In this document: positions 26,511 through 35,399 of the stretch, piece after piece
How the letters are laid out: each line of letters opens with the position of its first letter
Position numbering within the stretch: the stretch's first letter is position 1
Source of the DNA: Elusimicrobiota bacterium
GTDB taxonomy: Bacteria; Elusimicrobiota; Elusimicrobia; UBA1565; UBA9628
Direction: 5' to 3'
Length of the DNA: 64,000 bases
NCBI GenBank assembly: GCA_016218545.1
Contig: JACRDQ010000018.1
Span: 186,001 to 250,000, forward strand
Notes under the pieces: model-generated
What the model saw: the letters and a program-made list of their open reading frames with translations, nothing else
Told to the model about the DNA's origin: nothing
Databases searched by the model: none
Translations under genes and position numbers: made by a program

Positions 26511-26732
26511 CTAGAAAAATACGACGAAGGCGCCGATGATCAGGACGGCGCCCAGCAGCATGCGCGAGACGCTCTGTTGCTCCCTGCCCGAATACAGGTA
26601 GTAGAGCCCCATGGTCAGCAGGACGAGGCAGCCCGCCACCTTGCCGATCAGCGCGGGGGTGAACTTGATCTCGGCCCGGACCCCGTCCTTGGGCGCCGGG
26701 ATGCTGCGCAGGTCGATGTTGACGCTGGGCAT
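26511..26732 (-). CDS. Small two-helix membrane protein
   Basis: Protein of 73 residues with two membrane segments (about 27-46 and 56-72, VAGCLVLLTMGLYYLYSG and LLGAVLIIGAFVVFF) joined by a short basic loop. The function is unknown. It lies 11 nt after the HEAT-like gene and is probably co-transcribed with it. It ends 1 nt from the convergent protease gene. Confidence 0.7.
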   Translation of the reverse strand: MPSVNIDLRSIPAPKDGVRAEIKFTPALIGKVAGCLVLLTMGLYYLYSGREQQSVSRMLLGAVLIIGAFVVFF

Positions 26733-26743
26733 GGCCCCGGGTC

Positions 26744-27811
26744 CTACCTCTTCTTCTTGCCCGGCTTGGGCGGGTCAGCCAGCCACCGCTCCCAAGCCGC
26801 GTGGTCCCAGCGGCCGTAGCTCTCCTTGGTCATGATCACAAGGAAGGCGTACGCCGTGTCATGGATCACGGGCTGGCGCATCTTGAGGAGCTCGAGGATC
26901 CTGGGCGGAGGGCTGGCCCTGAAGACCTTCTCGTAGGCCGGGTTGTCGGCCAGGCCCACGAGCACGCCCAAGGCCCGGCTGCGGTCCGAGGTGGAGGGGT
27001 AATCAAGCACCGGGTAGAGCTTCAACGGATCCACCGGGACGTCCTTGCGGTAGGTCGTGACGTCGGAGAGGACCTGGAGCGCGGCTCCTCGGACCCCGTC
27101 GTCGGGATCGGAAAGGGCGCCCAGGGCGATCCCCACGACCTCGCGGCCGTCGGTCAGATAGGAGAGCAGGAACATGGCCGTGGAGCGTCGCTCAGGGGAG
27201 GCGTCGTTGTCGAGCACGCCGAGCAGGGCCTTCACGCTGCCAGGGACCGTGGAGGAGAACTTCCGCTCCAGGGCCGCCAGCTCCGGCGTGGCCGAGCCAT
27301 AGGTGCAGTAGAAGGCGGGGCAAGACGGCCGCTCGAGCCCCAGCTGCGCGCTCAGCTGGAGCGACCTCCCCAGCTCCTGGTACTTGTCCCATGCCGCGAG
27401 CAGCCCCTCCGGGTCGGCCACCGAGCCCTTGGGAGCGGCCTTGAAAGGCATCCGAACGACGGCGTCCGCTGCGTCGACCAAGTCGAAGGTGACGTAAGCG
27501 GAGCGGCCCTTCGACGTCCAGTAGTCCCCGTAGTAGATCTCCGCGTAGGCCAGGCTGCCGTGGCCCTTGAGCTCGGAGAGGATCTTCGCCTCGAGGACCT
27601 GGGCCCTGCGTCCGAACGAGGCCCTGCCGTCGGTCCGCAGGGCGACGTACTCGGGCAGGACGGACCCGTACCTTTCCTTGAGGTAGGACCCCGTGATCAC
27701 CGCGGAGCGGTAGGAGTCGAACCCCTGCAGGGTCGCGCTGCTGTAGCCCTGCGCGGAAGACGCCGCAGGGAGCGTCAGGAGGAGAGCAAGACCGACGAGG
27801 GAGCTGGTCAC
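26744..27811 (-). CDS. Exported HEAT-repeat-like protein
   Basis: Protein of 355 residues with a signal peptide (SLVGLALLLTLPAASSAQG). The N-terminal half is mixed alpha/beta. The C-terminal half has HEAT-like helical repeats (LLGVLDNDASPERRSTAMFLL; LGALSDPDDGVRGAALQVL), and the tail is basic (PKPGKKKR). It is likely a periplasmic scaffold; no catalytic motif is seen. GTG 27811 is chosen because a consensus TATAAT (27818-27823, minus strand) ends 6 nt upstream and the signal peptide then starts at residue 1. Confidence 0.8.
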   Translation of the reverse strand: MTSSLVGLALLLTLPAASSAQGYSSATLQGFDSYRSAVITGSYLKERYGSVLPEYVALRTDGRASFGRRAQVLEAKILSELKGHGSLAYAEIYYGDYWTSKGRSAYVTFDLVDAADAVVRMPFKAAPKGSVADPEGLLAAWDKYQELGRSLQLSAQLGLERPSCPAFYCTYGSATPELAALERKFSSTVPGSVKALLGVLDNDASPERRSTAMFLLSYLTDGREVVGIALGALSDPDDGVRGAALQVLSDVTTYRKDVPVDPLKLYPVLDYPSTSDRSRALGVLVGLADNPAYEKVFRASPPPRILELLKMRQPVIHDTAYAFLVIMTKESYGRWDHAAWERWLADPPKPGKKKR

Positions 27812-27863
27812 GGCGGAATTATAACACAATTGCAGCTTCTCCTTGGTATGGTATGATGGACTC
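27812..27863. promoter_or_regulatory. Divergent pair of leaderless promoters
   Basis: Within 52 bp, the minus strand has TATAAT 6 nt before GTG 27811. The plus strand has TTGCAG (27830-27835), a 16-bp spacer and TATGAT (27852-27857), 6 nt before GTG 27864. Neither start has a Shine-Dalgarno sequence. Confidence 0.65.
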
Positions 27864-28919
27864 GTGCCGTCCTCCACGCTCGTCTCCGGGATCTCGGTGC
27901 GGGCCTTCACCGCCAGGCTCAAGAGGCCCTTCGTGACCTCGCTGGGCAGGAAGGACTCGAGCTGCAACGTGGGCATGACGATCACCCTCCGCGGGGGCGC
28001 TCGCGGCTACGGGGAGGCGTCCTCCTCCCTGGCCCTGGCGCACCTCACACCCGAGGGCCTGGCCCGGACCATGACCCGCCTGGGGCGGTCCTGCATGGGC
28101 CGCGACGCAGCGGGCTGGCGCGGTCTGGTGGCCCGGGCGTGGAAGGAGCACGAGGCGAGCGCTCCGGCGGTCTCCGCGTTCGAGGCGGCGCTCCTGGACG
28201 CAGCACTCTGCGCCCAGGGCCTCACCCTGCGCTCCTGGCTCGGAGGGGCCCTCGACCGGACCCTCACCGACGTCACCCTCTCGGCTTGGGACGCCAAGAC
28301 CACCTGCGCGGCCGCGGCCGAGGCCGCCAGAGACGGGTTCCGCTCGCTTAAGATCAAGGTCGGGCCGGACCACGCCGAGAACGTGAGCCGGGTGAAGGCC
28401 GCCCTCGACGCCATGCCCCTGGCAAAGCGCGGGCTCGTCCTCGACGGCAACCAGGGCCTCACGGTCGCGGGCAGCCTCGCCCTCGTGGAGGCCTGCGAGA
28501 AGGCGGGCGCCACCGTCGAGCTCCTGGAGCAGCCCCTCTCCAAGCACGACCGCGCGGGCATGCGCGCCCTCACCCGCCGTTCCCCGGTCCCGGTCGCGGC
28601 CGACGAGATGGTCCTGTCGCCCGCGGACGCGGTCCGCGCCGCGGACCAGGGCCTGGCCTCGGCCATCAACATCAAGCTCGCCAAATCGGGGATCTCGCGG
28701 GCGCTGGAGATCGCGGCCGTGGCCAGGGCAGCGGGCATGGGCCTCATGATCGGCTGCATGGCCGAATCCGGCGAAGGCCTGACTCCGAGCGTGCACCTGG
28801 CCCTGGGCACGGGCTTCTTCCGCTGGACGGACCTCGACAGCGACTACCTCCACCACGACGCCCGTCCCCCGAAGAAGTGGAAGCGGGCCGGCCCCGTGCT
28901 CGAAGCGGTCCGTCCCTAA
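27864..28919 (+). CDS. Dipeptide epimerase-like enolase-superfamily enzyme
   Basis: Protein of 351 residues. The N-terminal capping domain (FTARLKRPFVTSLG) is followed by a TIM barrel with the catalytic KIK motif (Lys163, Lys165 in SLKIKVG), metal ligands Asp194 (LVLDGNQG), Glu222 (LLEQPLS) and Asp247 (VAADEMV), and a second-side lysine in INIKLAKSG. The IGCMAESG motif is typical of L-Ala-D/L-Glu epimerases that recycle murein peptides. That substrate is the best guess, not proven. GTG 27864 lies 6 nt after a TATGAT -10 box. Confidence 0.88.
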   Translation: MPSSTLVSGISVRAFTARLKRPFVTSLGRKDSSCNVGMTITLRGGARGYGEASSSLALAHLTPEGLARTMTRLGRSCMGRDAAGWRGLVARAWKEHEASAPAVSAFEAALLDAALCAQGLTLRSWLGGALDRTLTDVTLSAWDAKTTCAAAAEAARDGFRSLKIKVGPDHAENVSRVKAALDAMPLAKRGLVLDGNQGLTVAGSLALVEACEKAGATVELLEQPLSKHDRAGMRALTRRSPVPVAADEMVLSPADAVRAADQGLASAINIKLAKSGISRALEIAAVARAAGMGLMIGCMAESGEGLTPSVHLALGTGFFRWTDLDSDYLHHDARPPKKWKRAGPVLEAVRP

Positions 28920-28942
28920 TCTGCTACAATCCGGGCCCAGGC

Positions 28943-30421
28943 ATGCTCAAGGAGTTCCGGAGCCTCTTCAAGGAAACCGCGGTCTACGGGCTCTCGACCG
29001 TGGCGGGACGCCTGCTCAACATCCTGCTCCTGCCCCTCTACACCCACTGTCTCAGCCGGGCGGAGTACGGGATCGTGGCCACGGTCTTCGCCTACATCGC
29101 CTTCCTCAACATCCTCTACAGCCACGGCATGGACCTGGCCTTCATCCGCTTCGGCTGCCCCAAGGGCGGCGACGGGGGGGATCCTGCGCGGGACTTCTCG
29201 ACCCCGTTCTGGTCCATCGTCGGGGTCGCGGTCGCGCTCTCTGCGCTCATCCACGTCGCGGCGGGCCCGCTGGCCGGGCTCGTGGGCCTGGCCGGGTGGG
29301 AATCGGTGATCCGGTATTCGGCCTGGATCCTGGCCCTCGACGCCGCAGCACTCGTGCCCTTCGCCGAACTCCGTCTCTCGCACCGGGCCTACGCCTTCGT
29401 GGCGCTCAAGACCGTCAACATCGCGGCGGGCCTGGCCCTGAACTTCGTGTTCGTGGCCAAGCTGGGCTACGGCATCGAAGGGGTCTTCCTGGCCACCCTG
29501 GCCGCGTCAGGCCTGACCCTCCTGACCCTCCTGCCGTCCATCGCGTCCAAGGTCCGGGCCGTGTTCGACCGCAAGCTCCACGCCGAGCTCCTGGCCTTCG
29601 CCCTGCCCCTGCTCCCGGCGGGCCTGGCAGCCATGACCATCCAGGTGGCGGACCGCCCCATCCTCAAGGCCCTCACCGACGACGCCACGGTCGGACTCTA
29701 CCAGGCCAACCACAAGCTCGCGGTCATCATGATGATGGCCATCAACATGTTCGAGATGGCCTGGAGGCCGTTCTACACGGAGCAGGAGCGCTCTCCCAAG
29801 GTCAAGGAGCTCCTAGCCAGGGCCCTCACCTATTTCACCGTGTTCACGGCCTTCATCCTCGTGGCGGTCTCGCTCTTCCTGCGGGACCTCGTGGCCCTGC
29901 CCCTGCTCCACGGCAAGCCCCTCATCCACCCCGACTACTGGGTCGGCCTGAAGGTGGTGCCGGTAGTGATGCTGGGCTACCTCCTCAACGGAGTCTACTA
30001 CAACCTCAACGCGCCCGTGACCCTGGCCAAGCGCACGGAACTCATCGCCTACGCCACGGCTGCCGGCGCCCTGGCCAGCCTCGCGGCCAACGCCCTCCTC
30101 ATCCGGGTCTGGGGCATCATGGGCGCAGCGGCCGCGGTGGTGGTCTCCTACGCCGCCATGTCAGGGGCGCTCCTCTTCTTCACGCGCAAGGTCTATCCCG
30201 TGGCCTACGAGTACCGCAGGCTCCTGCACATCGGCCTGGTCCTGGCCGCGGTCTCAGCCGCGGCCCTCTTCCTCAGGCCCGACCTCAAGGCAGGGCTCCT
30301 GGGCTGGACGCTCAAGCTGGGCCTCCTGGCCGCCTTCCCGGCGGGCCTGCTGGCCACGGGCTTCCTCGACGAAGATGAGCGGGGGGCGGTGAGAAGGGCC
30401 GCGTCCGGGCTACTCGGCTGA
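28943..30421 (+). CDS. Wzx-like oligosaccharide flippase (MOP superfamily)
   Basis: Protein of 492 residues with about 12-14 membrane helices. The N-terminus (FKETAVYGLSTVAGRLLNILLLPLYT) and the conserved LSRAEYGIVATVFAY segment are typical of polysaccharide/lipid flippases of the MOP superfamily. It probably flips undecaprenyl-linked glycans across the inner membrane. No glycosyltransferases lie next to it. The ATG follows an extended -10 (TGCTACAAT, ending at 28930) by 12 nt. The 3' end overlaps the convergent gene by 12 bp. Confidence 0.88.
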   Translation: MLKEFRSLFKETAVYGLSTVAGRLLNILLLPLYTHCLSRAEYGIVATVFAYIAFLNILYSHGMDLAFIRFGCPKGGDGGDPARDFSTPFWSIVGVAVALSALIHVAAGPLAGLVGLAGWESVIRYSAWILALDAAALVPFAELRLSHRAYAFVALKTVNIAAGLALNFVFVAKLGYGIEGVFLATLAASGLTLLTLLPSIASKVRAVFDRKLHAELLAFALPLLPAGLAAMTIQVADRPILKALTDDATVGLYQANHKLAVIMMMAINMFEMAWRPFYTEQERSPKVKELLARALTYFTVFTAFILVAVSLFLRDLVALPLLHGKPLIHPDYWVGLKVVPVVMLGYLLNGVYYNLNAPVTLAKRTELIAYATAAGALASLAANALLIRVWGIMGAAAAVVVSYAAMSGALLFFTRKVYPVAYEYRRLLHIGLVLAAVSAAALFLRPDLKAGLLGWTLKLGLLAAFPAGLLATGFLDEDERGAVRRAASGLLG

Positions 30422-32272
30422 GAGCAGACGGTCGATGGGCTCCGAGCCCAGGACCGTCAGGCGGCCACCCTCGAAGCAGGCTGAGACCTCGACGCCTGAG
30501 CCCTGGTGTCCCTCCAGGACCCGCGCGACCCGGGCCAGCTTGGCCAGTTGGGCCCTCGAGAGCACCCTCTTGTCAGCGAGTTCGCCGGCCACCGGCTCCT
30601 CCAGGAGCTTCCCGGCAGGGTCATGCCGGACGAGCAGCCTTTTCAAGCCCACCACGGCAGGGAGGACCTCCTTGCCGTCAGGGCCGAGCGTGTACTGGTC
30701 CGGCGACGCCCGTCCCGAGAGCACTCCGTCGAGCCCGCCGTAGGCCGCAGACACCGCCATACGCCGCTTGTTGCTGGCCGGGTCGCGACTGAGGATCACG
30801 GCCGCGCTCCGGCACTCCTGGAGCCTGATGAGCCCGACTTCGGCCTCGGCATCGCTGACCGGGCGGCCGTCTCGCTTGCGCTGGGCCATGCGGCCGTGGG
30901 TCCAGAGCCCGGCCCAGTGCTCCCTGACCGCCGAGACCGCGCCGGGCTTGAGCACCCGGGTCCCCAGACCGGGAGCCACGAGAGCCCATGCGCCGGAAGA
31001 CGGCAGGCGCCCTGAGACCTCTCCGGCCAGGTCGAGGGGAAGGTCGGTCCTCAGGATGAGCTCCCGGATGCGCTCAGCCCTGCGGGCCAGGGGCCGGGAG
31101 ATGTCGTCGGTGAGAGCCGCGATCCTGCTCTCGAGCCCGGTCTCCTCAAGGAAGCGGCGGTAGAGCTCGGCCGGGACGTCGGCCTTGGCCGGGGAAGAAG
31201 CCCCTGCGGACTTAAGGAGGTCCTCGTAGCCCTGCTTGCCGGTCTCTGGCCGGGAGCGCGCCTTCTCGCAAGCCGCGTCGAGCTTCCGGCGGCTGGCGCG
31301 GACCTTGGAGTCCACGGAGAGCTCAAGCTTGCCAGCCAGGACTCCCAGCCTCTGCCAGCGGCCCTCCTCCCGGCGACAGACCCTCGCGGCCCACGCTGCG
31401 GAGGCTGAGGGGAGCTCGGAAAGGGCCTCGTCCATGGAGGCCCTCAAGGAGCGGCTCTGCCCGGCCAGGACCCTGGTCTCGCTAGCACGCAGGGACTTGA
31501 GCCCGTCTTTGCCCGCCAGACGCTCCAGGCTGGCCCTGACCTTGCTCAGGTCCGCGGCTCCGGCGGAACCTCCGACCCGGTCGGCCAGCTCGGAGAGCAT
31601 GAGCCCGGCTAGGTCGAGGCGCAGAGCAGGTCCGAGCTCCGCGGCCTGGCCGTCGACCCACTGGGCCAGGGCTTGGCCGTCCTTGAGGCCGTCATAGGCG
31701 GCCAGGGCCGCGAACGCAGAGACGTAGAGCTTGCCGCGCTCAGGGTCCGGGAGGGTGAGGGAGCCCGCCCCAGGGTCGAGGACCACGACGTCGCCCTCCT
31801 TGATGACGCGAGGCTCGCTGCCGCGGGAGAGTCTGACCGGGAACCCGGCCACGCTCGAGACCGCCCCCAGCACCGCGGCGTCGAAGGACAGCGACGGCTC
31901 GCTCTCCGGGCCCCAGCGCATGCCGTCCACGATGAGGGCCGGGACCGAGTGGCGCCGCGCCACCACCGCGGCGTAGGAGAGCTGGCCTCCTGCCATGAGC
32001 ACGGCCTCGGACATCTTGACCGCCTGATGGTCCCGGACGGAAAGGGCCTGGGCCGCGTAGACCCGGCCTCCGGCGGCGGCCTTGGCCCTGTCGAAGGTGA
32101 CCGGAGCGGCCACGCGGAGCCCGTCACCGAGACTCGCGCTCAAGCCGAGGAAGACGGGCGCGTCCGAGAGGTCCGGCTCCTCCTTGAGCTTGAGGTAGTC
32201 CGGGTCAGCGGCCAGGAGCGCGCCCGATGCTAGGGACACGCAGAGGACGACGGCAAGGGCGCGGCGCGCCAC
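30410..32272 (-). CDS. Exported PEP-utilizer-like protein lacking the phosphohistidine
   Basis: Protein of 620 residues with a signal peptide (LAVVLCVSLASGALLA|AD). Residues about 60-170 resemble the swivelling phosphohistidine domain of PEP-utilising enzymes: VRDHQAVKMSEAVLMAGGQ, then LSYAAVVARRHSVPALIVDG and KEGDVVVLDP. The expected TSHAAIVAR histidine is Tyr100 here, so classical phosphotransfer is lost. The rest (170-620) is alpha-helical with no recognised catalytic motif. GTG 32272 is chosen for its signal peptide; it lies within the left arm of an inverted repeat. The upstream partner gene also encodes an exported protein. Confidence 0.65.
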   Translation of the reverse strand: MARRALAVVLCVSLASGALLAADPDYLKLKEEPDLSDAPVFLGLSASLGDGLRVAAPVTFDRAKAAAGGRVYAAQALSVRDHQAVKMSEAVLMAGGQLSYAAVVARRHSVPALIVDGMRWGPESEPSLSFDAAVLGAVSSVAGFPVRLSRGSEPRVIKEGDVVVLDPGAGSLTLPDPERGKLYVSAFAALAAYDGLKDGQALAQWVDGQAAELGPALRLDLAGLMLSELADRVGGSAGAADLSKVRASLERLAGKDGLKSLRASETRVLAGQSRSLRASMDEALSELPSASAAWAARVCRREEGRWQRLGVLAGKLELSVDSKVRASRRKLDAACEKARSRPETGKQGYEDLLKSAGASSPAKADVPAELYRRFLEETGLESRIAALTDDISRPLARRAERIRELILRTDLPLDLAGEVSGRLPSSGAWALVAPGLGTRVLKPGAVSAVREHWAGLWTHGRMAQRKRDGRPVSDAEAEVGLIRLQECRSAAVILSRDPASNKRRMAVSAAYGGLDGVLSGRASPDQYTLGPDGKEVLPAVVGLKRLLVRHDPAGKLLEEPVAGELADKRVLSRAQLAKLARVARVLEGHQGSGVEVSACFEGGRLTVLGSEPIDRLLSAE

Positions 32273-32324
32273 TAGTGCTGCGACCGTTTCATAACTGGGG
32301 TTTTGGAGCGGTCGGAGCACTAGT
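32271..32324. repeat. Inverted repeat spanning an intergenic junction
   Basis: ACTAGTGCTGCGACCG (32271-32286) and CGGTCGGAGCACTAGT (32309-32324) match at 15 of 16 positions. The stop codon of the upstream gene (32322-32320) lies in the right arm and the GTG start of the downstream gene (32272-32270) touches the left arm. It is the third palindromic repeat type in the window, with only one copy here. Confidence 0.8.
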
Positions 32325-34419
32325 CGACCCGCAGGCCCGAGGACAGCTCCTTGGCGGAGAGGCTCCGGCGCGAGCCCGAGGCCTCCGCGCGCGCGAAGGC
32401 GATGCGGCCGAGCTCGGCGTCGCGCAGGACCGTCAGGAGCACGGTCCTGCCGTCGGCCAGGCGCACGGTCATGGCCTGGGCGAGCAGGCCGCCCACGCGG
32501 CCGAGGTCCGTGTAGCGGGAAGGAGTCGGGTCGAGGGAGGCGAGCACCGAAGCCGCGGCCTCGGCGCCGACGCGCCGCTGTTCGACGTCGGCCAGCAGCC
32601 TCTCGAGCGCGGCCCTGGCGGCGTCGGGCCCGCCCTGGAACGCGGACGGGGAGAGTCCGTCCCACGCGCCGGAAAAGGCCCCTTCCACGCCGCGGCTCGC
32701 GGCCAAGGCGGTGGTGGCCGCATGGATGCGCTCGATCCAGTCGACGAGGCTGGCCCCGTCTCCGCCCGTGATCCAGCGGGCCGCGGCCGGTGAGAGCGCC
32801 GCGTCATCCGAGAGCATGGCCCCGGACTCGGAGAGCCTGCGGCCGATGTCCCGCACCGCGCCCGCGCCTCCGCCATCGCCCGAGAGCCGGTCGTAGAGGA
32901 AAGCCATCCTGCCGGCCCGACGCAGGAGCTCGGACGCGGCGACGCGGGTGACCGACCCGTCCGCGGACGCGAGCATGGCCTGGGCCGAAGCGTACTCGGA
33001 AGCCTCTTCCCGGGCCAGGGAGCGGACCTGGTCCAGGGACACCGGCCCCCGGAGGAGCGCCTTCAAGCCCGAGGCCAGCCCGGCGGCGGAGTACCGGGCC
33101 CAGAAGGACGCGGCAGTCATGAGGCTGGACACCCTGCCCGAGCCGGAGTCGCGCGAAGAGCGGTAGATGATGCGAGCCCCGTTGCCGGCCGTGGGCTGGG
33201 CGAGGAACGCGGCGTACGCGTCGGTCTCCATCGCGGACGAGCCGGCTGCCGAGGCAAGGCTGAAGGACAGGACCAAGTCCGGGACCTGTCTCACCGCGGA
33301 GCCCGGCAGGACCGCCTGGAAGCTCCGGGTCTTGGGGTCGCGCTGGAACCAGATGCTCCCTCCGGAGGCCTGGACGCGGGAGGAGACGGGCTTGGCGTCA
33401 GGAGACGTCACGGCCGCGGCCATGGAGGCCAAGGCTCCGGACCCGCTCTTGCCGGCGGAAGCGCTGTCGAGGATGCCCTGGACGAAGCTCTTGAGGTGGG
33501 AGAGGTTCTCGACCAAGGGACGGCCGGGCTTGCCCAGGAGGCGTTCCCAGCTGGAGAAGGAACGCAGTCCGCGCTCCACGCCCTTGCCAGAGCCGGTGCG
33601 CGCAGCCTGCACGGTCTCGTTGGCCAGGTCCGGGAGCGCGCGCTCGGCCTTGCGGTCGGCCGAGGCGAGCACGGCCTTGCGCACGGCCTCGGCGGCCGCG
33701 GCCGGCAGGGCCTCCTTGGCGGTCTCGATGGCGGACTCATAGAGCCCGGGCGCGTCGTGGGGGGAGGAGGTGTTGGCCACGGACACGGTCTGGCGGACCT
33801 TGCCCTCGGTCTTCATGATGGCGCCCGCGACCGAGCCCAGCTCAGCGGAATCAGCGGACTTCCTGGCCGCCTGCCTGGCGCCCTCGAAGATCTTGTGGAG
33901 CGCGGCCTCGAGCGCGACCTCGCCCGAGGCGCCGCCCTCCTTGGCGGCGTTGCGCACCTGCGTGACGGTCTCGGAGAGGTCCGCGGACACGGGAGCGACG
34001 CGCTTGAGCGGGAGGGACTCTTCGACGCCCCGGGTCTGGGGCGCGGCCTTGAGGACCGAGGGAGCCTGCGCAGGAGCGGAGAAGCGCGAGGCCTGGGGCA
34101 CGACAGCCTGGCCGGGCCCGGCCTCCTCCACGGGGACGCCGCCCGGGAGCATGACCCCGCCGAGCTCGGGGCTCGCCGAGCCCTCGAGGCGGACCGAGGG
34201 GGCCCGGTAGCCCTCCACGGAGCCCTTGAGTTGGATGGAGGAGGCTCCCGGCTTGTTGAGGTCGCTCGTGACCGAGGTCCCGGAGCCCTGGCCCGCGTTG
34301 CCCACGTTGACGGAGCCCTGGCCGCTCTGGGTCCGAGGGGTCTCGATGGTCTGGGCCAAGGCGTGGTCCCAGGACACGGCGGCCAATGCAGCGGCGAGGA
34401 GGACGCGAATGAAGGCCAT
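32320..34419 (-). CDS. Exported alanine-rich protein of unknown function
   Basis: Protein of 699 residues with a signal peptide (VLLAAALAAVSWDHALA|QT). A low-complexity Gly/Ser/Pro region covers about 25-140. A long, mainly alpha-helical Ala-rich body follows (EVALEAALHKIFEGARQAAR; DAARAALERLLADVEQRR), with a beta patch near 355-420 containing SSAMETDAYAAFLAQPTAG. No family was recognised. TATAAT (34426-34431, minus strand) ends 6 nt before the ATG, a likely leaderless start. It precedes the PEP-utilizer-like gene and both may form an exported pair. Confidence 0.75.
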   Translation of the reverse strand: MAFIRVLLAAALAAVSWDHALAQTIETPRTQSGQGSVNVGNAGQGSGTSVTSDLNKPGASSIQLKGSVEGYRAPSVRLEGSASPELGGVMLPGGVPVEEAGPGQAVVPQASRFSAPAQAPSVLKAAPQTRGVEESLPLKRVAPVSADLSETVTQVRNAAKEGGASGEVALEAALHKIFEGARQAARKSADSAELGSVAGAIMKTEGKVRQTVSVANTSSPHDAPGLYESAIETAKEALPAAAAEAVRKAVLASADRKAERALPDLANETVQAARTGSGKGVERGLRSFSSWERLLGKPGRPLVENLSHLKSFVQGILDSASAGKSGSGALASMAAAVTSPDAKPVSSRVQASGGSIWFQRDPKTRSFQAVLPGSAVRQVPDLVLSFSLASAAGSSAMETDAYAAFLAQPTAGNGARIIYRSSRDSGSGRVSSLMTAASFWARYSAAGLASGLKALLRGPVSLDQVRSLAREEASEYASAQAMLASADGSVTRVAASELLRRAGRMAFLYDRLSGDGGGAGAVRDIGRRLSESGAMLSDDAALSPAAARWITGGDGASLVDWIERIHAATTALAASRGVEGAFSGAWDGLSPSAFQGGPDAARAALERLLADVEQRRVGAEAAASVLASLDPTPSRYTDLGRVGGLLAQAMTVRLADGRTVLLTVLRDAELGRIAFARAEASGSRRSLSAKELSSGLRVD

Positions 34420-34460
34420 CGACTTATTATACCCTTGAAAACCCGGAACCTGCCTGGGCT

Positions 34461-35387
34461 TTAAGGCCTAGCAGCCGGGTAGGTCTTCCGAGCACCCGCC
34501 GCCCCGCGCAGCCTGAACCTCTTGGGCCTGGTATAAGGATGCTGAAAATCGAGCAGGTCGATGACCGCGAAACGGATGTAGTAGGTCCCGTCCTTGAGGC
34601 CCGACTGCTGGAACTCGCGGTAGAGGTCCGCGTCTTCGATGAACGAGTAGACTTGGTCGATGAGCACGACCTTGAAGTCCTGGGTGCGCGAGACCTGCAG
34701 GCGGGTCGAGCCGACGTCCCCTGGGTCGTCGGCCACCACGCCGAGGACGTCCGCGGCCTCGGTCAGAGGCGAGACCTCCGCCGCCTCGTCTGCGACATCC
34801 GCCATGGCGACTCCGGGAGCGGCCTTGCCCGCGGACGGAGCGGCCTGGCTGGGCCGGACCGGAGATTCGCGGACCGCGGGTCCCTTGACCGCTGCGGGCG
34901 AAAGGTAGCGCGAGCCTGACCCGTCCTTGGCGACCGAGTACTCGTCAGGCCTGGGCAGGGCCTCATCATCCGGCCTCTCGGCTTTCTCGAGCGGCGGCTT
35001 GTGCGGCTGCTCGGGACGGGCCCCGGGCCCTCCCTGGACAGGATGCGCAGGCGCGGCCGCGACCGACTTGGCCGGGACCTTGGATCCCGGCTTAGGCTTG
35101 GCTAGGCCGGGCTTGCGAGGCGGCGGCTCCTGCTTGCCGGCCCGGGGAGGCGCCTGGATCGGCGCCGTCATCTGTCCCAGGGGCGGCTCAGGAGACTTGG
35201 GGCAGGACGCTCCCTTGCACGGCGGCTTCGGAGGCCTGGGAGGGACATAGGCCTTGCCGCTCCTGCCGGACCCGGGAAAGAGCTCGAGCTTGACCTTCTC
35301 TGCGGCCTTATCGCAGCCCTGGCCGGCCAGGACCAGGCCCACGGTCAGCGCTGCCGCGCTCGCCAAGGAGAACTGCTTGCCGGTCAT
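34461..35387 (-). CDS. Proline-rich exported (likely lipo-) protein with Ig-like C-terminus
   Basis: Protein of 308 residues. The N-terminus (AAALTVGLVLAGQGC) looks like a lipoprotein signal, although the box is not ideal. Residues about 40-200 are Pro/Ala/Lys-rich and probably extended across the periplasm. The C-terminal module (about 225-290) has LQVSRTQDFKVVLIDQVYSF and DGTYYIRFAVIDLLDF. The same pattern appears in the LysM/FecR protein at 10807-12219 (FAYTQEFDRILWEKTFEV, PGRYWARMFPIDLLG). It lies 12 nt after the ThiF-like gene. Confidence 0.75.
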   Translation of the reverse strand: MTGKQFSLASAAALTVGLVLAGQGCDKAAEKVKLELFPGSGRSGKAYVPPRPPKPPCKGASCPKSPEPPLGQMTAPIQAPPRAGKQEPPPRKPGLAKPKPGSKVPAKSVAAAPAHPVQGGPGARPEQPHKPPLEKAERPDDEALPRPDEYSVAKDGSGSRYLSPAAVKGPAVRESPVRPSQAAPSAGKAAPGVAMADVADEAAEVSPLTEAADVLGVVADDPGDVGSTRLQVSRTQDFKVVLIDQVYSFIEDADLYREFQQSGLKDGTYYIRFAVIDLLDFQHPYTRPKRFRLRGAAGARKTYPAARP

Positions 35388-35399
35388 GGAAGGCTCCGA

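Noticed and set aside
32273..32665. Longer version of the PEP-utilizer-like protein starting at 32665
   Set aside because: The extra 131 residues are Arg/Pro/Gly-rich shadow of the upstream 699-residue gene and would hide the signal peptide.
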